From contig JASBTD010000055.1 in assembly GCA_030148605.1 (NCBI GenBank), positions 1-64,000 of the forward strand: DNA of 64,000 nucleotides, in the 5' to 3' direction. Within the stretch, counting starts at the first letter, position 1; every line of letters begins with the position of its first letter. Below, one piece after another: positions 43,597 through 54,002 of this stretch. The notes under the pieces are model-generated. The model saw only the letters and a list, made by a program, of their open reading frames with translations, was not told the origin of the DNA and did not search any database. The position numbers were made by a program, and so were the translations under genes. The DNA comes from Erythrobacter sp. Lineage in GTDB: Bacteria; Pseudomonadota; Alphaproteobacteria; Sphingomonadales; Sphingomonadaceae.

Positions 43597-44406
43597 ATGT
43601 CGCGTCGCCGCCAGATCTACGAAGGCAAGGCCAAGATCCTTTACGAAGGCCCTGAACCGGGCACTATCATCCAGTATTTCAAGGATGATGCGACCGCCTT
43701 CAATGCCGAGAAAAAGGGCACAATCAACGGCAAGGGTGTGATCAATAATCGCATCAGCGAACATGTGTTCACGCGCCTTGCGCATATTGGCATCCCGACG
43801 CACTTTATTCGCCGCCTCAACATGCGCGAACAGCTGGTGCGCCAGGTCGAAATCATTCCGATCGAAGTGGTTGTGCGCAATGTCGCCGCGGGTTCGATTT
43901 CGAAGCGCTTGGGCATCGAAGAGGGTGAGCCGCTGCCGCACACGCTGATCGAATATTATTACAAGGATGATGCGCTGGGCGATCCGCTGGTCGCGGAAGA
44001 GCATATCGCATGCTTCAACTGGGCTGGCCCTGAAGAGATGCAGGACATCGCCAGCATGGCAATCCGCATCAATGACTTCATGTGCGGCATGTTCGCAGCG
44101 ATCGACATCCGCTTGGTCGACTTCAAGCTGGAGTTCGGTCGCATCTATGATGGCGATTTCAGCCGCGTGATTCTGGCCGACGAAATCAGTCCCGATGGCT
44201 GCCGCTTGTGGGACATGAAGACCGGCGAAAAGCTCGACAAGGACCGGTTCCGGCGCGATCTGGGCGGTGAAAGCGAAGCTTATCAGGAAGTCGCACGGCG
44301 GCTGGGCTTGCTTCAGGATGACGAAAGCAGCGGCCCCGGCGAAGTGTTCGATATGTCCGCCCATCGCAGCCGTCTGCGCACGCCACCGAAACCGCCCAAG
44401 AAATAG
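43597..44406 (+). CDS. purC: Phosphoribosylaminoimidazole-succinocarboxamide synthase
   Basis: SAICAR synthase of purine biosynthesis, joining CAIR and aspartate with ATP. From ATG 43597 the protein is 269 residues, a normal length. Motifs: [17 protein letters not shown] at the start, [16 protein letters not shown], and the C-terminal SAICAR synthase signature region ([28 protein letters not shown]). The open frame upstream to 43369 is not part of the family. Ribosome site aggaag is 11 nt upstream. purS and purQ follow after an M16 peptidase gene. Confidence 0.96.
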   Translation: MSRRRQIYEGKAKILYEGPEPGTIIQYFKDDATAFNAEKKGTINGKGVINNRISEHVFTRLAHIGIPTHFIRRLNMREQLVRQVEIIPIEVVVRNVAAGSISKRLGIEEGEPLPHTLIEYYYKDDALGDPLVAEEHIACFNWAGPEEMQDIASMAIRINDFMCGMFAAIDIRLVDFKLEFGRIYDGDFSRVILADEISPDGCRLWDMKTGEKLDKDRFRRDLGGESEAYQEVARRLGLLQDDESSGPGEVFDMSAHRSRLRTPPKPPKK

Positions 44407-44467
44407 CCCTTCCGGGCATGCCTTTGGTTCAGCACCTTGTCAGCTTGGCTGATCCAGCTAAGCAGGC

Positions 44468-47317
44468 ATGATGCGATTGAAGCTTTTGTTGGCGGCGCTG
44501 GCCGCGTTTGCCCTTACGCCCGCACAGATTGCCGCGCAGGACACCGCTCCAGCCGAAACGCTGTGGGCCTTCGAAGAGAGCGATATCCCGGTCGATCCGG
44601 CATTCCATTTCGGCGTGCTGGACAATGGCATGCGCTATGTCTTGCGATCCAATGCCACCCCGGAAGGCACCGCGCTGGTGCGCATGCTGATCGACTCAGG
44701 CTCGATCGACGAGACAGACAGCGAACGCGGCCTTGCCCACTTCGTGGAGCATATGGCGTTCAACGGCTCTGCACGCATTCCGGAAGGTGAAATGATCCCT
44801 TTGCTAGAGCGCGAGGGATTGGCCTTTGGCCCGGACACCAATGCATCAACCGGGATCGATCGCACGCTCTACATGCTTAATCTGCCGCGCAATAACGAGG
44901 CTCTGCTAGACACCGCGCTGATGCTGATGCGCGAGACTGCAAGCGAGCTGCTGATCGAACAGGATGCGATCGAACGTGAACGGGGCATCATCCTCGCCGA
45001 GCGGCGCGACAGGCGCAATTTCGCTTACAAGCAACTCGAAGACCAGCTGGACTTTGTTGCACGCGGCGCGCGACTGAACGATCGCTTGCCGATCGGCGCG
45101 CTGGAAGTGCTTGAGAATGCCACTGCCGCAGACTTGCGCGGATATTACGAGCGCAATTACGTGCCGGCCAATACGACTCTGGTGATTGTAGGCGACTTCC
45201 CGCTGGAACTGATGGAACAGCGTGTGCAGCGCTGGTTCGCCGATTGGCAAGCCGCACCCTTGCCCGGCGAAGCGGAATATGGCCCGCTCGACATCGCGCG
45301 AAGCGGCGAAACCGATATCTATGTCGACCCTGCCCTTCCCGAAAGCGTCAGCGTGCTGCGTTATTCGCCGTGGCAGGATCGGCCAGACACCATTGCAATG
45401 CGCCAGCAGAACCTGCTGCGCCAAATTGGCTACGGGATCATAAACCGCCGGCTGCAGCGTCTGGCGCTCGGCGGCAACGCCCCGTTTCGCAGCGCCAGCA
45501 TCAATGTAAGCGATTTTTTCGAAGAGGCGCGCTCAACCGATCTCACAGTGAACGCGGCGGACGGCGAGTGGCGTGCTGGCCTGATCGCGGCGGCAATCGA
45601 ACTGCGCCAGGCGCTGCAATATGGCTTCAGCGAAGCAGAAGTTGCCGAGCAACTGGCGCGCATCCGCACGTCGCTGGAAAACAGCGTCAGCGGTGTCGAT
45701 ACGCGCACCAACAGCTCGCTGGTCAGCCTGGCGCTTGATCTGGTGCTGGAAGAACGCGTGCCGTCAACGCCGCAAAGCTCGCTGGAAAGGTTCGAGAATT
45801 TTGCAGGTCAGATCACACCGGAGGCAACATTGGCTGCGATCAAGGCTGATATGGCCGAACTCGTCGACCCGCTGGTCCGGTTTCAGGGTCGCGCTGAACC
45901 CGAAGGCGGCGCAGATGCATTGCGCAGCGCGTGGAACGAAGCCATGGCCGCAGAAATTGTCGCACCCGACTTTAGCGACGCGGTAGAGTTTGCATACCAG
46001 GATTTCGGCGATCCCGGAGAGATCATCTCCGACATGCGCAACGATGAATTCGGCTTCCGCCTGATCCGCTTTGCCAATGGTGTGCGGCTCAACCTCAAGC
46101 AGACTGACATCCGCAAGGATCGTGTCAGCTTCCGAGTCACGCTCGATGGCGGCAGCCTGCTCAACACGGCTGACGATCCGCTCAAGACTGTCCTCGCATC
46201 CTCTATTCCGGCAGGCGGGCTTGGCGCGCATAGCCAGGATGAGCTGCAAAGCGTGCTCGCCGGTCGCAGCGTCAGGTTTCCGTTCAGTTCGACAGAGGAT
46301 GCCTTTGTCATGAGCGGTGGCACCACTCCGCGCGATCTGGAATTGCAGCTGCAAGTGCTCGCGGCCGGGCTGACGGACCCCGGCTATCGCAGCGAAGGAG
46401 AGGAGCGATATCGCCGCAATATCGCGCAATTCTTCGCCAGCATGGATGCGACACCGGGGCAAGCGCTGGGCAACGCGCTGGGCCGGATCCTGTCAGATGG
46501 TGACCCTCGCTTCACCTTGCAGCCTGAAGAAGCCTATGCGCAGCGCTCATACGAACAGCTGCAGCAGGATATTGGCGATCGACTGTCCAATGGGGCGATC
46601 GAGCTGGCGCTGGTGGGCGATTTTGACGAACAGACCGCGATTGACGCAGTGGCCAAGACATTCGGCGCCCTGCCCCCTCGCGAAAGCGAATTCCTGGCGC
46701 GCGAGGAAGCCCGCCAGCGCAGTTTTACGGCGCAGCGCGACACGCACACCATCACGCACAGCGGGGAAGCTGATCAGGCCCTGATCCGCTTGGTGTGGCC
46801 CACCACCGATGACTCCGATCTGGTCGAAGCGATGCGGCTTGAACTGCTAGCACGCGCGGTCCGTGTGCGCTTGCAGGAAACACTGCGTGAGGAACTGGGA
46901 CAGGCCTATTCACCCAGCGCAGACAGCTCCACCTCGAACGTATGGCGCGATTATGGCACCTTCAGCATCAGCGTGTCTGTAGAATACGCGCAATTGGATG
47001 CAGCACGGGCGGCGATCGCCGAGATGCTTGACGATATGAGGCGCGGGATCGACGAGGACTTGGTCGATCGCGCCCGCCAGCCGCTGCTTGAATCCTTCGA
47101 GAACATGCTCAAGTCGCTCGGCGGATGGATGTCGCTCGCGGATCGCGCGCAAAGCGAAGCTGATCGGCTTGGCCGCTATTCCGCCGCACCGGGCATCCTC
47201 AAGGGATTCACCGCCGCGGATATCCACGCCGCGGTCAATGCCTACCTCACTGCCGGAGACGAAGTTGAGCTCTTGGTTGTCCCGCAAGGCGAAATCGAGG
47301 CTGCGAGCGCCGAATAG
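44468..47317 (+). CDS. M16 family metallopeptidase (periplasmic)
   Basis: A 949-residue pitrilysin-type zinc peptidase. A signal peptide covers about 1-23 (MMRLKLLLAALAAFAL, cut after AQIAA). The inverted zinc motif HFVEH is in RGLAHFVEHMAFNGS, and a Glu ligand follows further on (ERERGIILAE). The four-domain layout (two M16 halves, the second without zinc motif) fits the length. It would act in the periplasm; many sphingomonads carry such a gene. Its position between purC and purS is odd. A second in-frame ATG lies at 44471. Confidence 0.93.
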   Translation: MMRLKLLLAALAAFALTPAQIAAQDTAPAETLWAFEESDIPVDPAFHFGVLDNGMRYVLRSNATPEGTALVRMLIDSGSIDETDSERGLAHFVEHMAFNGSARIPEGEMIPLLEREGLAFGPDTNASTGIDRTLYMLNLPRNNEALLDTALMLMRETASELLIEQDAIERERGIILAERRDRRNFAYKQLEDQLDFVARGARLNDRLPIGALEVLENATAADLRGYYERNYVPANTTLVIVGDFPLELMEQRVQRWFADWQAAPLPGEAEYGPLDIARSGETDIYVDPALPESVSVLRYSPWQDRPDTIAMRQQNLLRQIGYGIINRRLQRLALGGNAPFRSASINVSDFFEEARSTDLTVNAADGEWRAGLIAAAIELRQALQYGFSEAEVAEQLARIRTSLENSVSGVDTRTNSSLVSLALDLVLEERVPSTPQSSLERFENFAGQITPEATLAAIKADMAELVDPLVRFQGRAEPEGGADALRSAWNEAMAAEIVAPDFSDAVEFAYQDFGDPGEIISDMRNDEFGFRLIRFANGVRLNLKQTDIRKDRVSFRVTLDGGSLLNTADDPLKTVLASSIPAGGLGAHSQDELQSVLAGRSVRFPFSSTEDAFVMSGGTTPRDLELQLQVLAAGLTDPGYRSEGEERYRRNIAQFFASMDATPGQALGNALGRILSDGDPRFTLQPEEAYAQRSYEQLQQDIGDRLSNGAIELALVGDFDEQTAIDAVAKTFGALPPRESEFLAREEARQRSFTAQRDTHTITHSGEADQALIRLVWPTTDDSDLVEAMRLELLARAVRVRLQETLREELGQAYSPSADSSTSNVWRDYGTFSISVSVEYAQLDAARAAIAEMLDDMRRGIDEDLVDRARQPLLESFENMLKSLGGWMSLADRAQSEADRLGRYSAAPGILKGFTAADIHAAVNAYLTAGDEVELLVVPQGEIEAASAE

Positions 47318-47443
47318 CCGATCGCGCAGTGGGAATGCTGCTCAGACAGATTGCGCTCAGCGCGCAGAACGCTATAGGCTCCAGCCAATATGCAGCGGCA
47401 CGTTGAACGCTGCCACACACCCGGTCTCGCAAGGAGCATTGCC

Positions 47444-47692
47444 ATGAAAGTTCGCGTCCTAGTTCGGCTCAAGCCCGGCGTGCTCGACCCGCAAGGCCGC
47501 GCGGTTCACCACTCGCTCGAAGGGCTTGGATTCAACGGGGTGGAGGATGTTCGCATCGGCCGCGTGATCGAAATGGACGTGGCTGACAACACCAGCGATG
47601 AAACGCTCGACGATATGTGCCGCAAGCTGCTCGCGAATATGGTGATCGAAGATTATTCGATCGAGAAGCTTGATCAGGTGGAGCCCGCCTGA
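47444..47692 (+). CDS. purS: Phosphoribosylformylglycinamidine synthase subunit PurS
   Basis: Small dimeric subunit that holds the PurL-PurQ complex together in step 4 of purine synthesis. From ATG 47444 it is 82 residues, normal for PurS. Family motifs are [20 protein letters not shown] and [14 protein letters not shown]. Ribosome site aaggagcattgcc lies before the ATG. The purQ start overlaps the stop by one base, so they are coupled. The open frame from 47390 lacks homology. Confidence 0.95.
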   Translation: MKVRVLVRLKPGVLDPQGRAVHHSLEGLGFNGVEDVRIGRVIEMDVADNTSDETLDDMCRKLLANMVIEDYSIEKLDQVEPA

Positions 47693-48369
47693 TGACTTTC
47701 GAAGCGGCAGTCATCACGTTTCCCGGATCGAATTGCGACCGCGATATGGCTGTTGCGATCGAGAAAGTGACCGGCAAGGAGCCGCATCGCCTGTGGCATG
47801 GCGATGCCGAACTACCTGAGAAACTGGACTTTATCGCCCTTCCCGGCGGGTTTTCCTACGGCGATTACCTGCGTTCAGGCGCCATGGCGGCGCGCAGCCC
47901 GATCATGCGCGCAGTCGTGCAAGCGGCAGAGCGCGGCGTGCCTGTGCTAGGCGTGTGCAACGGCTTCCAGGTGCTGACTGAAACCGGGCTGCTTCCCGGC
48001 GCGCTGATGCGCAATGCCAGCCAGAATTTCATCTGCCGCACTGTCGAATTGATCGTCGAGAACAACCAGACTCTATTTACCAGCGGATACGAGGCCGGAG
48101 AAGTGATCCACATCCCCGTGGCCCATCATGACGGCAATTACTTCGCTGATGATGTCACGCTGGACCGGCTTGAATGTGAAGGTAGGGTCGCTTTCCGCTA
48201 TGCCCAGCCCATCAATGGTTCGCGCCGTGACATCGCCGGTGTTCTCAACGCGCAAGGCAATGTTCTGGGCATGATGCCGCACCCCGAACGCGCGATCGAA
48301 GATGTGCTTGGCAGCAGCGATGGATTGCGACTGTTCGAAAGCGCGGTCGGGGCCCTGATCGACGCTTGA
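47692..48369 (+). CDS. purQ: Phosphoribosylformylglycinamidine synthase subunit PurQ
   Basis: Class I glutamine amidotransferase that delivers ammonia to PurL. The 225-residue protein has the oxyanion region [16 protein letters not shown], the catalytic Cys in [14 protein letters not shown] and the C-terminal His-Glu pair in [12 protein letters not shown]. It is co-translated with purS. No purL lies downstream: an 11-bp gap separates purQ from the convergent GGDEF/EAL gene, so purL must be elsewhere. Confidence 0.96.
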   Translation: MTFEAAVITFPGSNCDRDMAVAIEKVTGKEPHRLWHGDAELPEKLDFIALPGGFSYGDYLRSGAMAARSPIMRAVVQAAERGVPVLGVCNGFQVLTETGLLPGALMRNASQNFICRTVELIVENNQTLFTSGYEAGEVIHIPVAHHDGNYFADDVTLDRLECEGRVAFRYAQPINGSRRDIAGVLNAQGNVLGMMPHPERAIEDVLGSSDGLRLFESAVGALIDA

Positions 48370-48380
48370 GCGTTGCGCGC

Positions 48381-50735
48381 CTAAGCCGAACGGCGATCTT
48401 CGGATGAATTGAACAGTTTGAGCGCGTCTTCTGCGGCCATCGGTCGCCCGAAATAGTAGCCCTGGATCTTGTCGCAGCCCAGACCCCTGATCATGTTCAC
48501 TTCTTCCAGCGTTTCTGCGCCTTCGGCTGTCGTGGTCATGTCGAGGCTTTGCGCCATGGCTACAACCGCACGGATAATCGCCAGGCTCTCTGCATTCTGC
48601 TGTTCTGCGCCTTTCACGAAGGTGCGGTCGATCTTGATGGTTGAGAAACGCAGCTTGCGAATATAACCAAGCGAGGAATAACCAGTCCCGAAATCATCGA
48701 GCGCGACGCTGCAACCCAGCGCCATGATCTGCTCCAGAGAGCTGCGGGCAATGCTGGCATCGCGCAGGAAGATGCTCTCCGTGACTTCGATTTCCAGTCG
48801 CTGAGGACGCAATCCCGTTTCCTCCAGAGCGAGCACCACATCGTCTGTAAAGCCGGGATCCAGCAATTGCTCCGGTGACACATTGACGTTGACTTTGATG
48901 TGTTCAGGCCAGGCGCGCGCTTGCCTGCATGCTTCGCGCAATACCCATTTGCCGATCGGAATGATCAGGCGCGTTTCCTCTGCGATGGGGATGAACTTCA
49001 CCGGGCTGACCATGCCGTGATCCTTGCTGTCCCAGCGCACCAGCGCTTCGAAGCTGACCACCTGCTCCGTATTGGCATCAACAACCGGCTGGAAATTGAG
49101 CAACATCTCGTCCCGCTCAAGCGCCATGCGCAATGATAGTTCGAGCTGGCGGCGTTCCTCCGCAACAGCATGCAAATTGGGCTCGAACTGGCAATGGCTG
49201 CCCCCGCCCTGATCCTTGGCGCGGTAAAGCGCCAGATCGGCATTGCGCATCAATTCCTCGACCGAGCGGCCATCGCGCGGGCCGATCGCAGAGCCGACAC
49301 TGGCACCGACATAAAGCGTGTGATTGTCTACCAGATAGGGTTCGGACAGCGTTTCGATGATCTGTTTGGCAACCGTTTCGATGACCCGGTGGTCCGTTGC
49401 ATCACGCAGAACGACAGCGAATTCATCGCCGCCCAGTCGTCCGCACAGCAGGTTGTTCCCCATCAGCGACTTCAATCGCGCCGAAACCTGCGTCAACAGC
49501 CGGTCACCAACCAGATGACCAAGCGAGTCGTTGACTGACTTGAAGCGATCCAGGTCAATCATCAGGAAAGCGCAGCGTGTGCGCCATTGCGCCGCATATT
49601 GCATCGCCTCGCCCAGTGCCTCTGTCAGTTGCAAGCGATTGGGCAGACTGGTGAGCGTGTCAAAGCGTGCGAGGTATGCAACCTGGTCGGAGGATTCGCG
49701 CTGCGCTGTCACGTCTGATCCGACGCCTCTGAACCCCAGGAACTTGCCTTGCTCATCGCGCATCGGTGTGCCTGACAGCTCCCACCAGCGACGCGCACCC
49801 TTGATCGATACTTGCACCAGCAAATGCGAGAAATGCTGGCGGTTCTTCAAACGCTCAGCAAGGTCATGCAAACTTGCAGGCAGCCTGCCTTGCGACCAGT
49901 CCTTCCCGGCGATCATTTCCAGCAGCGGCATCCCTTCGGCATCGCCTTGCTTCCGGTTCAAGGCATAGGCGAAACGCGGCGATACAGAGCGCACGCGCCG
50001 GGACGTGTCGACCTCCCACAGCCAGTCTGCCTCGTTCTCTTCAAATTCGCGCAACAGCAGCGAAACGACCGAATCCTTCTCTGCCACGCTGTCTTCTGCC
50101 AGCCGCGCTTCGATAAAACTGCGCGCGGCAGCAATCGCGACCATCACTGAAACTGCGAGAAACGCCAACATGGCAAATGCGGTTGCCCATTGCCCTTCGA
50201 TCATCTGTGCTGCGGGCGCGACCATGCCAAGCCCGGCAGAGTGCGCCAACACAGCTGTCGGCACAGTCCGATGATGATAGATCGCTGCTATCAGGCCCGT
50301 TGCCGCGATAATCCATACTGTCATCATAGAGAGACCCGCGGCAAGCGGCGCAAAGAATGCCAGCACCGCTGACCACAAGATGCCGGTCAGCAAGGGGCTG
50401 ACAGCTTGTCTTGCGCGTTCGATGTTGGTGATCACGCGGCGTTCCGCGTCAAAAAAATCACGTTCAAAGTGCGCGCCATGCGCCTGGACGGCAAGTATGG
50501 CGGCGCCCCACAGGCCCAACCACAGCATAGGGACGGCGCCAAACAAGATCCACGCCACTGCCCCGGCAAGACCGAGCTGGCTTAAGGCGTAGATCAAGCT
50601 GCCTCTTGTGATCTGGACATATTGCAGACCATGCAGGCGCGAGATTTCGACTCCATTCGCCTCACCCAAGCCGAGGATGGATGCCGTCGAAATTTTGGTC
50701 GACGTATCAAGAAAGGCGGATTCGTGGTCGCTCAC
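48381..50735 (-). CDS. Membrane GGDEF-EAL protein with PAS domain
   Basis: A 784-residue signalling protein of cyclic-di-GMP turnover. About six N-terminal membrane helices (roughly 45-205) form a sensor region. A PAS domain (about 235-345) follows, with the ADWLWEVD and GFRGVGSDVTAQ hallmarks. A GGDEF domain has the intact GRLGGDEFAVVL motif, and an EAL domain has FEALVRW, NVSPEQL and DDFGTGYSSLGYI. Both catalytic halves look complete, so the protein may make or break c-di-GMP depending on input. It stands alone, convergent with purQ. ATG 50735 chosen. Confidence 0.93.
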   Translation of the reverse strand: MSDHESAFLDTSTKISTASILGLGEANGVEISRLHGLQYVQITRGSLIYALSQLGLAGAVAWILFGAVPMLWLGLWGAAILAVQAHGAHFERDFFDAERRVITNIERARQAVSPLLTGILWSAVLAFFAPLAAGLSMMTVWIIAATGLIAAIYHHRTVPTAVLAHSAGLGMVAPAAQMIEGQWATAFAMLAFLAVSVMVAIAAARSFIEARLAEDSVAEKDSVVSLLLREFEENEADWLWEVDTSRRVRSVSPRFAYALNRKQGDAEGMPLLEMIAGKDWSQGRLPASLHDLAERLKNRQHFSHLLVQVSIKGARRWWELSGTPMRDEQGKFLGFRGVGSDVTAQRESSDQVAYLARFDTLTSLPNRLQLTEALGEAMQYAAQWRTRCAFLMIDLDRFKSVNDSLGHLVGDRLLTQVSARLKSLMGNNLLCGRLGGDEFAVVLRDATDHRVIETVAKQIIETLSEPYLVDNHTLYVGASVGSAIGPRDGRSVEELMRNADLALYRAKDQGGGSHCQFEPNLHAVAEERRQLELSLRMALERDEMLLNFQPVVDANTEQVVSFEALVRWDSKDHGMVSPVKFIPIAEETRLIIPIGKWVLREACRQARAWPEHIKVNVNVSPEQLLDPGFTDDVVLALEETGLRPQRLEIEVTESIFLRDASIARSSLEQIMALGCSVALDDFGTGYSSLGYIRKLRFSTIKIDRTFVKGAEQQNAESLAIIRAVVAMAQSLDMTTTAEGAETLEEVNMIRGLGCDKIQGYYFGRPMAAEDALKLFNSSEDRRSA

Positions 50736-50815
50736 AAACCCGCAATTAACCTTGAAAGGTTATCCGGCAGTAAAGCAAAGCCCGATGAAATCGAATTATT
50801 GCTTCCCGCCTGATT

Positions 50816-51187
50816 TTAGCCGGGAAATTCCTCTTCCGGGCTCCATTTGCTGCCATCGAAAGGCACGATACTGGGCTTCAGCGTGTGGCCATGATCCAGG
50901 CAGCGTAGGTTAACGCTCCAGCATTCGGGGTGGGAGCGAGGCTGGTAAAAGCTCTTAATGCCGCATTTGCTACAGAACAGATGCTCGGCGGAACCGGTGC
51001 CGAAACGATAGGATGTCAAAGCTGCGTCATCAGTCAGAAGCGTAAACCGCTCATGCGGAATGAACAGGTGCACATAGCCAGTCTTGCTACAGATCGAACA
51101 ATTGCAGTCGAGTACTTCGGGCTCGGCTTCGGCCTGTGCCTCGAAGCGGACTGCGCCGCAATGGCAACCCCCCGAAACGCGGATCAT
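50816..51187 (-). CDS. GFA/CENP-V family zinc protein
   Basis: A 123-residue protein of the GFA (glutathione-dependent formaldehyde-activating-like) fold. Three zinc motifs are seen: GGCHCGAVRFE, LDCNCSICSKTG and LFCSKCGIKSFY. Members bind zinc; most have no proven reaction, and the formaldehyde-activating role has not been upheld for many. ATG 51187 overlaps the end of glmS by 4 bp, suggesting co-translation, which hints at no shared function. Confidence 0.88.
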   Translation of the reverse strand: MIRVSGGCHCGAVRFEAQAEAEPEVLDCNCSICSKTGYVHLFIPHERFTLLTDDAALTSYRFGTGSAEHLFCSKCGIKSFYQPRSHPECWSVNLRCLDHGHTLKPSIVPFDGSKWSPEEEFPG

Positions 51188-53007
51188 TCGACAGTCACAG
51201 ATTTGGCAAGGTTGCGTGGCTGATCGACGTCAGTGCCTTTGACGCAAGCGGTGTGATAGGCAAGCAATTGCACCGGTACGGCGTAAACCAGCGGCGCGAT
51301 TAGCGGGTGCACTTCAGGCATTTCGATTGTCGCCATGCAGCCTTCGCCTGCTTCGGCCAGGCCCGCTGCGTCAGAAATCAGCACCACCTTGCCGCCGCGC
51401 GCGCGCACTTCCTCCATGTTTGACACAGTCTTCTCGAACAGTGGGCCCGAAGGTGCGATCACGATCACCGGCACTTCATCATCGATCAGCGCGATGGGGC
51501 CATGCTTCAGTTCACCTGCAGCATAACCTTCGGCGTGTATATAGCTGATTTCCTTGAGTTTAAGTGCACCCTCCATTGCGATCGGATAGTCCTGCCCGCG
51601 TCCGATATAAAGGACATCGCGAGTAGGTGCGATCATATGCGCCATTGCAGCGATATCTTCATCGTGAGCGAGCGCAGCATTCAACGCCGCGGGCACTTCA
51701 AGCAGATGCCGGACAACACCCTGTTCCTCTTCGCGGCTCATCCTGCCTTTTTTCACGGCCATATGCGCCGCGAGCGCAGCAAGCACGGCCAACTGGCAAG
51801 TAAAGGCCTTGGTCGAAGCAACACCGATTTCCGGGCCTGCATGCGTCGGCAGCAGCAAATCGGCTTCGCGTGCCATCGTGCTGGTGGGGACATTCACCAC
51901 TACTCCGATGGTTTGCCCCGCCGCCTTGCAATGGCGCAGAGCTGCAAGCGTGTCAGCTGTTTCGCCGCTTTGCGAGATAAACAGCGCCAGGCCACCTTCC
52001 TGCAGCACCGGATCGCGATAGCGAAACTCGCTTGCGACATCGACATCGACGGGAACCCGCGCAAAATGCTCGAACCAGTACTTGGCCACCAATGCGGCGT
52101 AGAATGACGTGCCGCAGGCAACGATTGTCAGTCGCTTGATGGCAGAAAGATCGAAATCGAACTGTGGCAAGGCAACTGTATTGTCCGAACGGCGCAAATA
52201 GGATGACAGCGTCTGCGCCACCGCCGTCGGCTGTTCGAATATCTCCTTCTGCATGAAATGATGGAAGTTTCCTTTTTCCACCGCAGCCGCAGACGCGCCT
52301 GAATGGCGCACTTCACGCTCGACCGGATTGTTCTGAGCGTCAAAGATCTGCGCGCCGTCATGCGTAATGATGACCCAATCGCCCTCTTCCAGATAGGATA
52401 TCTGCTGCGTCAGGTGGGCCAACGCCAGAGCATCAGAGCCAAGGTACATCTCACCATCTCCATACCCGACCACGAGCGGTGACCCGAGGCGGGCACCAAT
52501 CAGAAGGTCTGGATACTGACGGAACGTGATAGCGAGCGAGAAAGCGCCGCGCAGTTTCGGCAGGACTTCTGCCACTGCCTCTTGCGGAGTGAGCCTCTTC
52601 TCGATCCGCGAAGAGACCAGATGAGCGACGACTTCCGTATCCGTTTCGCTTTCATAGACGCGATTTTCACCATTCAACTCGTCGCGCAGGGCCTTGTAGT
52701 TTTCGATGATGCCATTGTGGACCAGCGCCAGCTCGGCGGTTGCATGCGGATGCGCATTGGTTGTTGTTGGCGCGCCATGGGTCGCCCAGCGCGTGTGCGC
52801 AATGCCGACATTTCCGGGAAGCGGCCGATCGGCAAGCACCTTGACCAGATTGGCAAGCTTGCCTTCGGCGCGGCGCCGGTCCAGCGTGCCATTGTCAATC
52901 GTGCAAAGCCCGGCGCTGTCATAGCCGCGATATTCCATCCGCTTGAGCCCGTCGACCAGACGATCAGCGACAGGTGCATCCGAAACGATACCAATAATTC
53001 CGCACAT
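51184..53007 (-). CDS. glmS: Glutamine-fructose-6-phosphate aminotransferase
   Basis: Makes glucosamine-6-phosphate from fructose-6-phosphate and glutamine, the first step to UDP-GlcNAc for cell wall and LPS. The 607-residue length is normal. The N-terminal Cys2 nucleophile is in MCGIIGIVSD. Glutaminase motifs are IAHTRWATHGAPT and HNGIIENY. Two SIS domains contain FISQSGETADT and ASTKAFTCQLAVLA, and the C terminus ends PRNLAKSVTVE. The 5' leader shows no glmS ribozyme-like fold by eye. The GFA gene overlaps its end. Confidence 0.97.
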   Translation of the reverse strand: MCGIIGIVSDAPVADRLVDGLKRMEYRGYDSAGLCTIDNGTLDRRRAEGKLANLVKVLADRPLPGNVGIAHTRWATHGAPTTTNAHPHATAELALVHNGIIENYKALRDELNGENRVYESETDTEVVAHLVSSRIEKRLTPQEAVAEVLPKLRGAFSLAITFRQYPDLLIGARLGSPLVVGYGDGEMYLGSDALALAHLTQQISYLEEGDWVIITHDGAQIFDAQNNPVEREVRHSGASAAAVEKGNFHHFMQKEIFEQPTAVAQTLSSYLRRSDNTVALPQFDFDLSAIKRLTIVACGTSFYAALVAKYWFEHFARVPVDVDVASEFRYRDPVLQEGGLALFISQSGETADTLAALRHCKAAGQTIGVVVNVPTSTMAREADLLLPTHAGPEIGVASTKAFTCQLAVLAALAAHMAVKKGRMSREEEQGVVRHLLEVPAALNAALAHDEDIAAMAHMIAPTRDVLYIGRGQDYPIAMEGALKLKEISYIHAEGYAAGELKHGPIALIDDEVPVIVIAPSGPLFEKTVSNMEEVRARGGKVVLISDAAGLAEAGEGCMATIEMPEVHPLIAPLVYAVPVQLLAYHTACVKGTDVDQPRNLAKSVTVE

Positions 53008-53114
53008 GACTTGTTTTGTTGTCCCCTAATCGATGCAGAGCGCAGTTATACGCCCATCGCCTGAACCGCGCCTTGCGTGTAGCCTGAATTCATCGTCAAG
53101 CAATGGGCCAATAC

Positions 53115-54002
53115 TCAACTGACGATCACTCGCTGGCTGTCGCGCCACAGGTAAAGCCCGGCCGCGATAATCACCACGGCACCCAGCACTGTAAGCATGT
53201 CAGGCACATCGCCAAAGAACCACCAGCCCAAAAGCGCCGCGACGAGTATCTGGACGTAGGATGCAGGTGCAACCTGCGAAGCGCCCGCACGCGTTGTACC
53301 GAGATAGACCAGCCAATGCGCTGTAGTCGCGGTGAGGGCAACAAAGGCGCAGCGGGCAATAATATCCCATTCGGGGAAATCGATTCTGATGCCACCAATG
53401 CCCGACACTTGAGCGCCAAATGCAGCCAGCACCAGAATCGGCGCAGCAATCACCGCCATATAGGCCTGCATCGCCAGCGCGCTGCCTTTGCCTGCCGATG
53501 CACGATTGGCGATGATCATCAGCGAAAAGAATACAGCCGCAATCAGCGGCAGGAAGGCAACCCAGCCAAGCTCTGCCAGATTTGGTCGCAAGATCATGGT
53601 GACTCCGGCCAAGGCTATACCAGACGCAATCCATGCCGATCTGCGTACTCGCTCGCCCAGCAATGGTCCGCTCAGGATTGCAGTCAGCACCGGCGAAAGA
53701 AAGGTGATCGCCATGGTCTCTGCCAGCGGCATCACATAAATCGCTGAGAAGAATGCAAGCGAAGACACGGCCAGGCAACCGCCACGTGCGATTTGCAACC
53801 AGGGGTTCGCCGGCCTCAGACCGGCTGCTCCCTCGTTCCAAAGCAGCAATCCTGCCAGCGCGGCAGCACCGATCGTGAAGCGCAAAGCCGCAACTGCAAC
53901 CACCGGCCATTCGCCTGCCATGCTTTTGATCACAGCATCGCCAATCGAAAGGGTGGCGAACCCTCCCACAGCAAGCAGGAAACCGATGCGATCATTGTTC
54001 AC
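53115..54002 (-). CDS. EamA/DMT-family transporter (1)
   Basis: A ten-helix exporter-type membrane protein of the drug/metabolite transporter superfamily with two EamA domains. From GTG 54002 it is 295 residues (NNDRIGFLLAVGGFATLS). Domain 1 includes VVAVAALRFTIGAAALAGLL, and domain 2 ends with a WWFFGDVPDMLTVLGAVVI-type stretch. The substrate is unknown. The frame is open to 54110, where GTG 54110 and ATG 54104 are alternatives; the extra 30-odd residues are polar and look untranslated. A second family member lies at 56127. Confidence 0.82.
   Translation of the reverse strand: MNNDRIGFLLAVGGFATLSIGDAVIKSMAGEWPVVAVAALRFTIGAAALAGLLLWNEGAAGLRPANPWLQIARGGCLAVSSLAFFSAIYVMPLAETMAITFLSPVLTAILSGPLLGERVRRSAWIASGIALAGVTMILRPNLAELGWVAFLPLIAAVFFSLMIIANRASAGKGSALAMQAYMAVIAAPILVLAAFGAQVSGIGGIRIDFPEWDIIARCAFVALTATTAHWLVYLGTTRAGASQVAPASYVQILVAALLGWWFFGDVPDMLTVLGAVVIIAAGLYLWRDSQRVIVS

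Noticed and set aside
50622-50813. Small 63-codon open frame at the GGDEF/EAL gene start
   Set aside because: Most of it lies antisense to the signalling gene, with no ribosome site or motif.
53008-53114. glmS ribozyme in the glmS leader
   Set aside because: These ribozymes are found mainly in Gram-positives, and no matching conserved core is visible.
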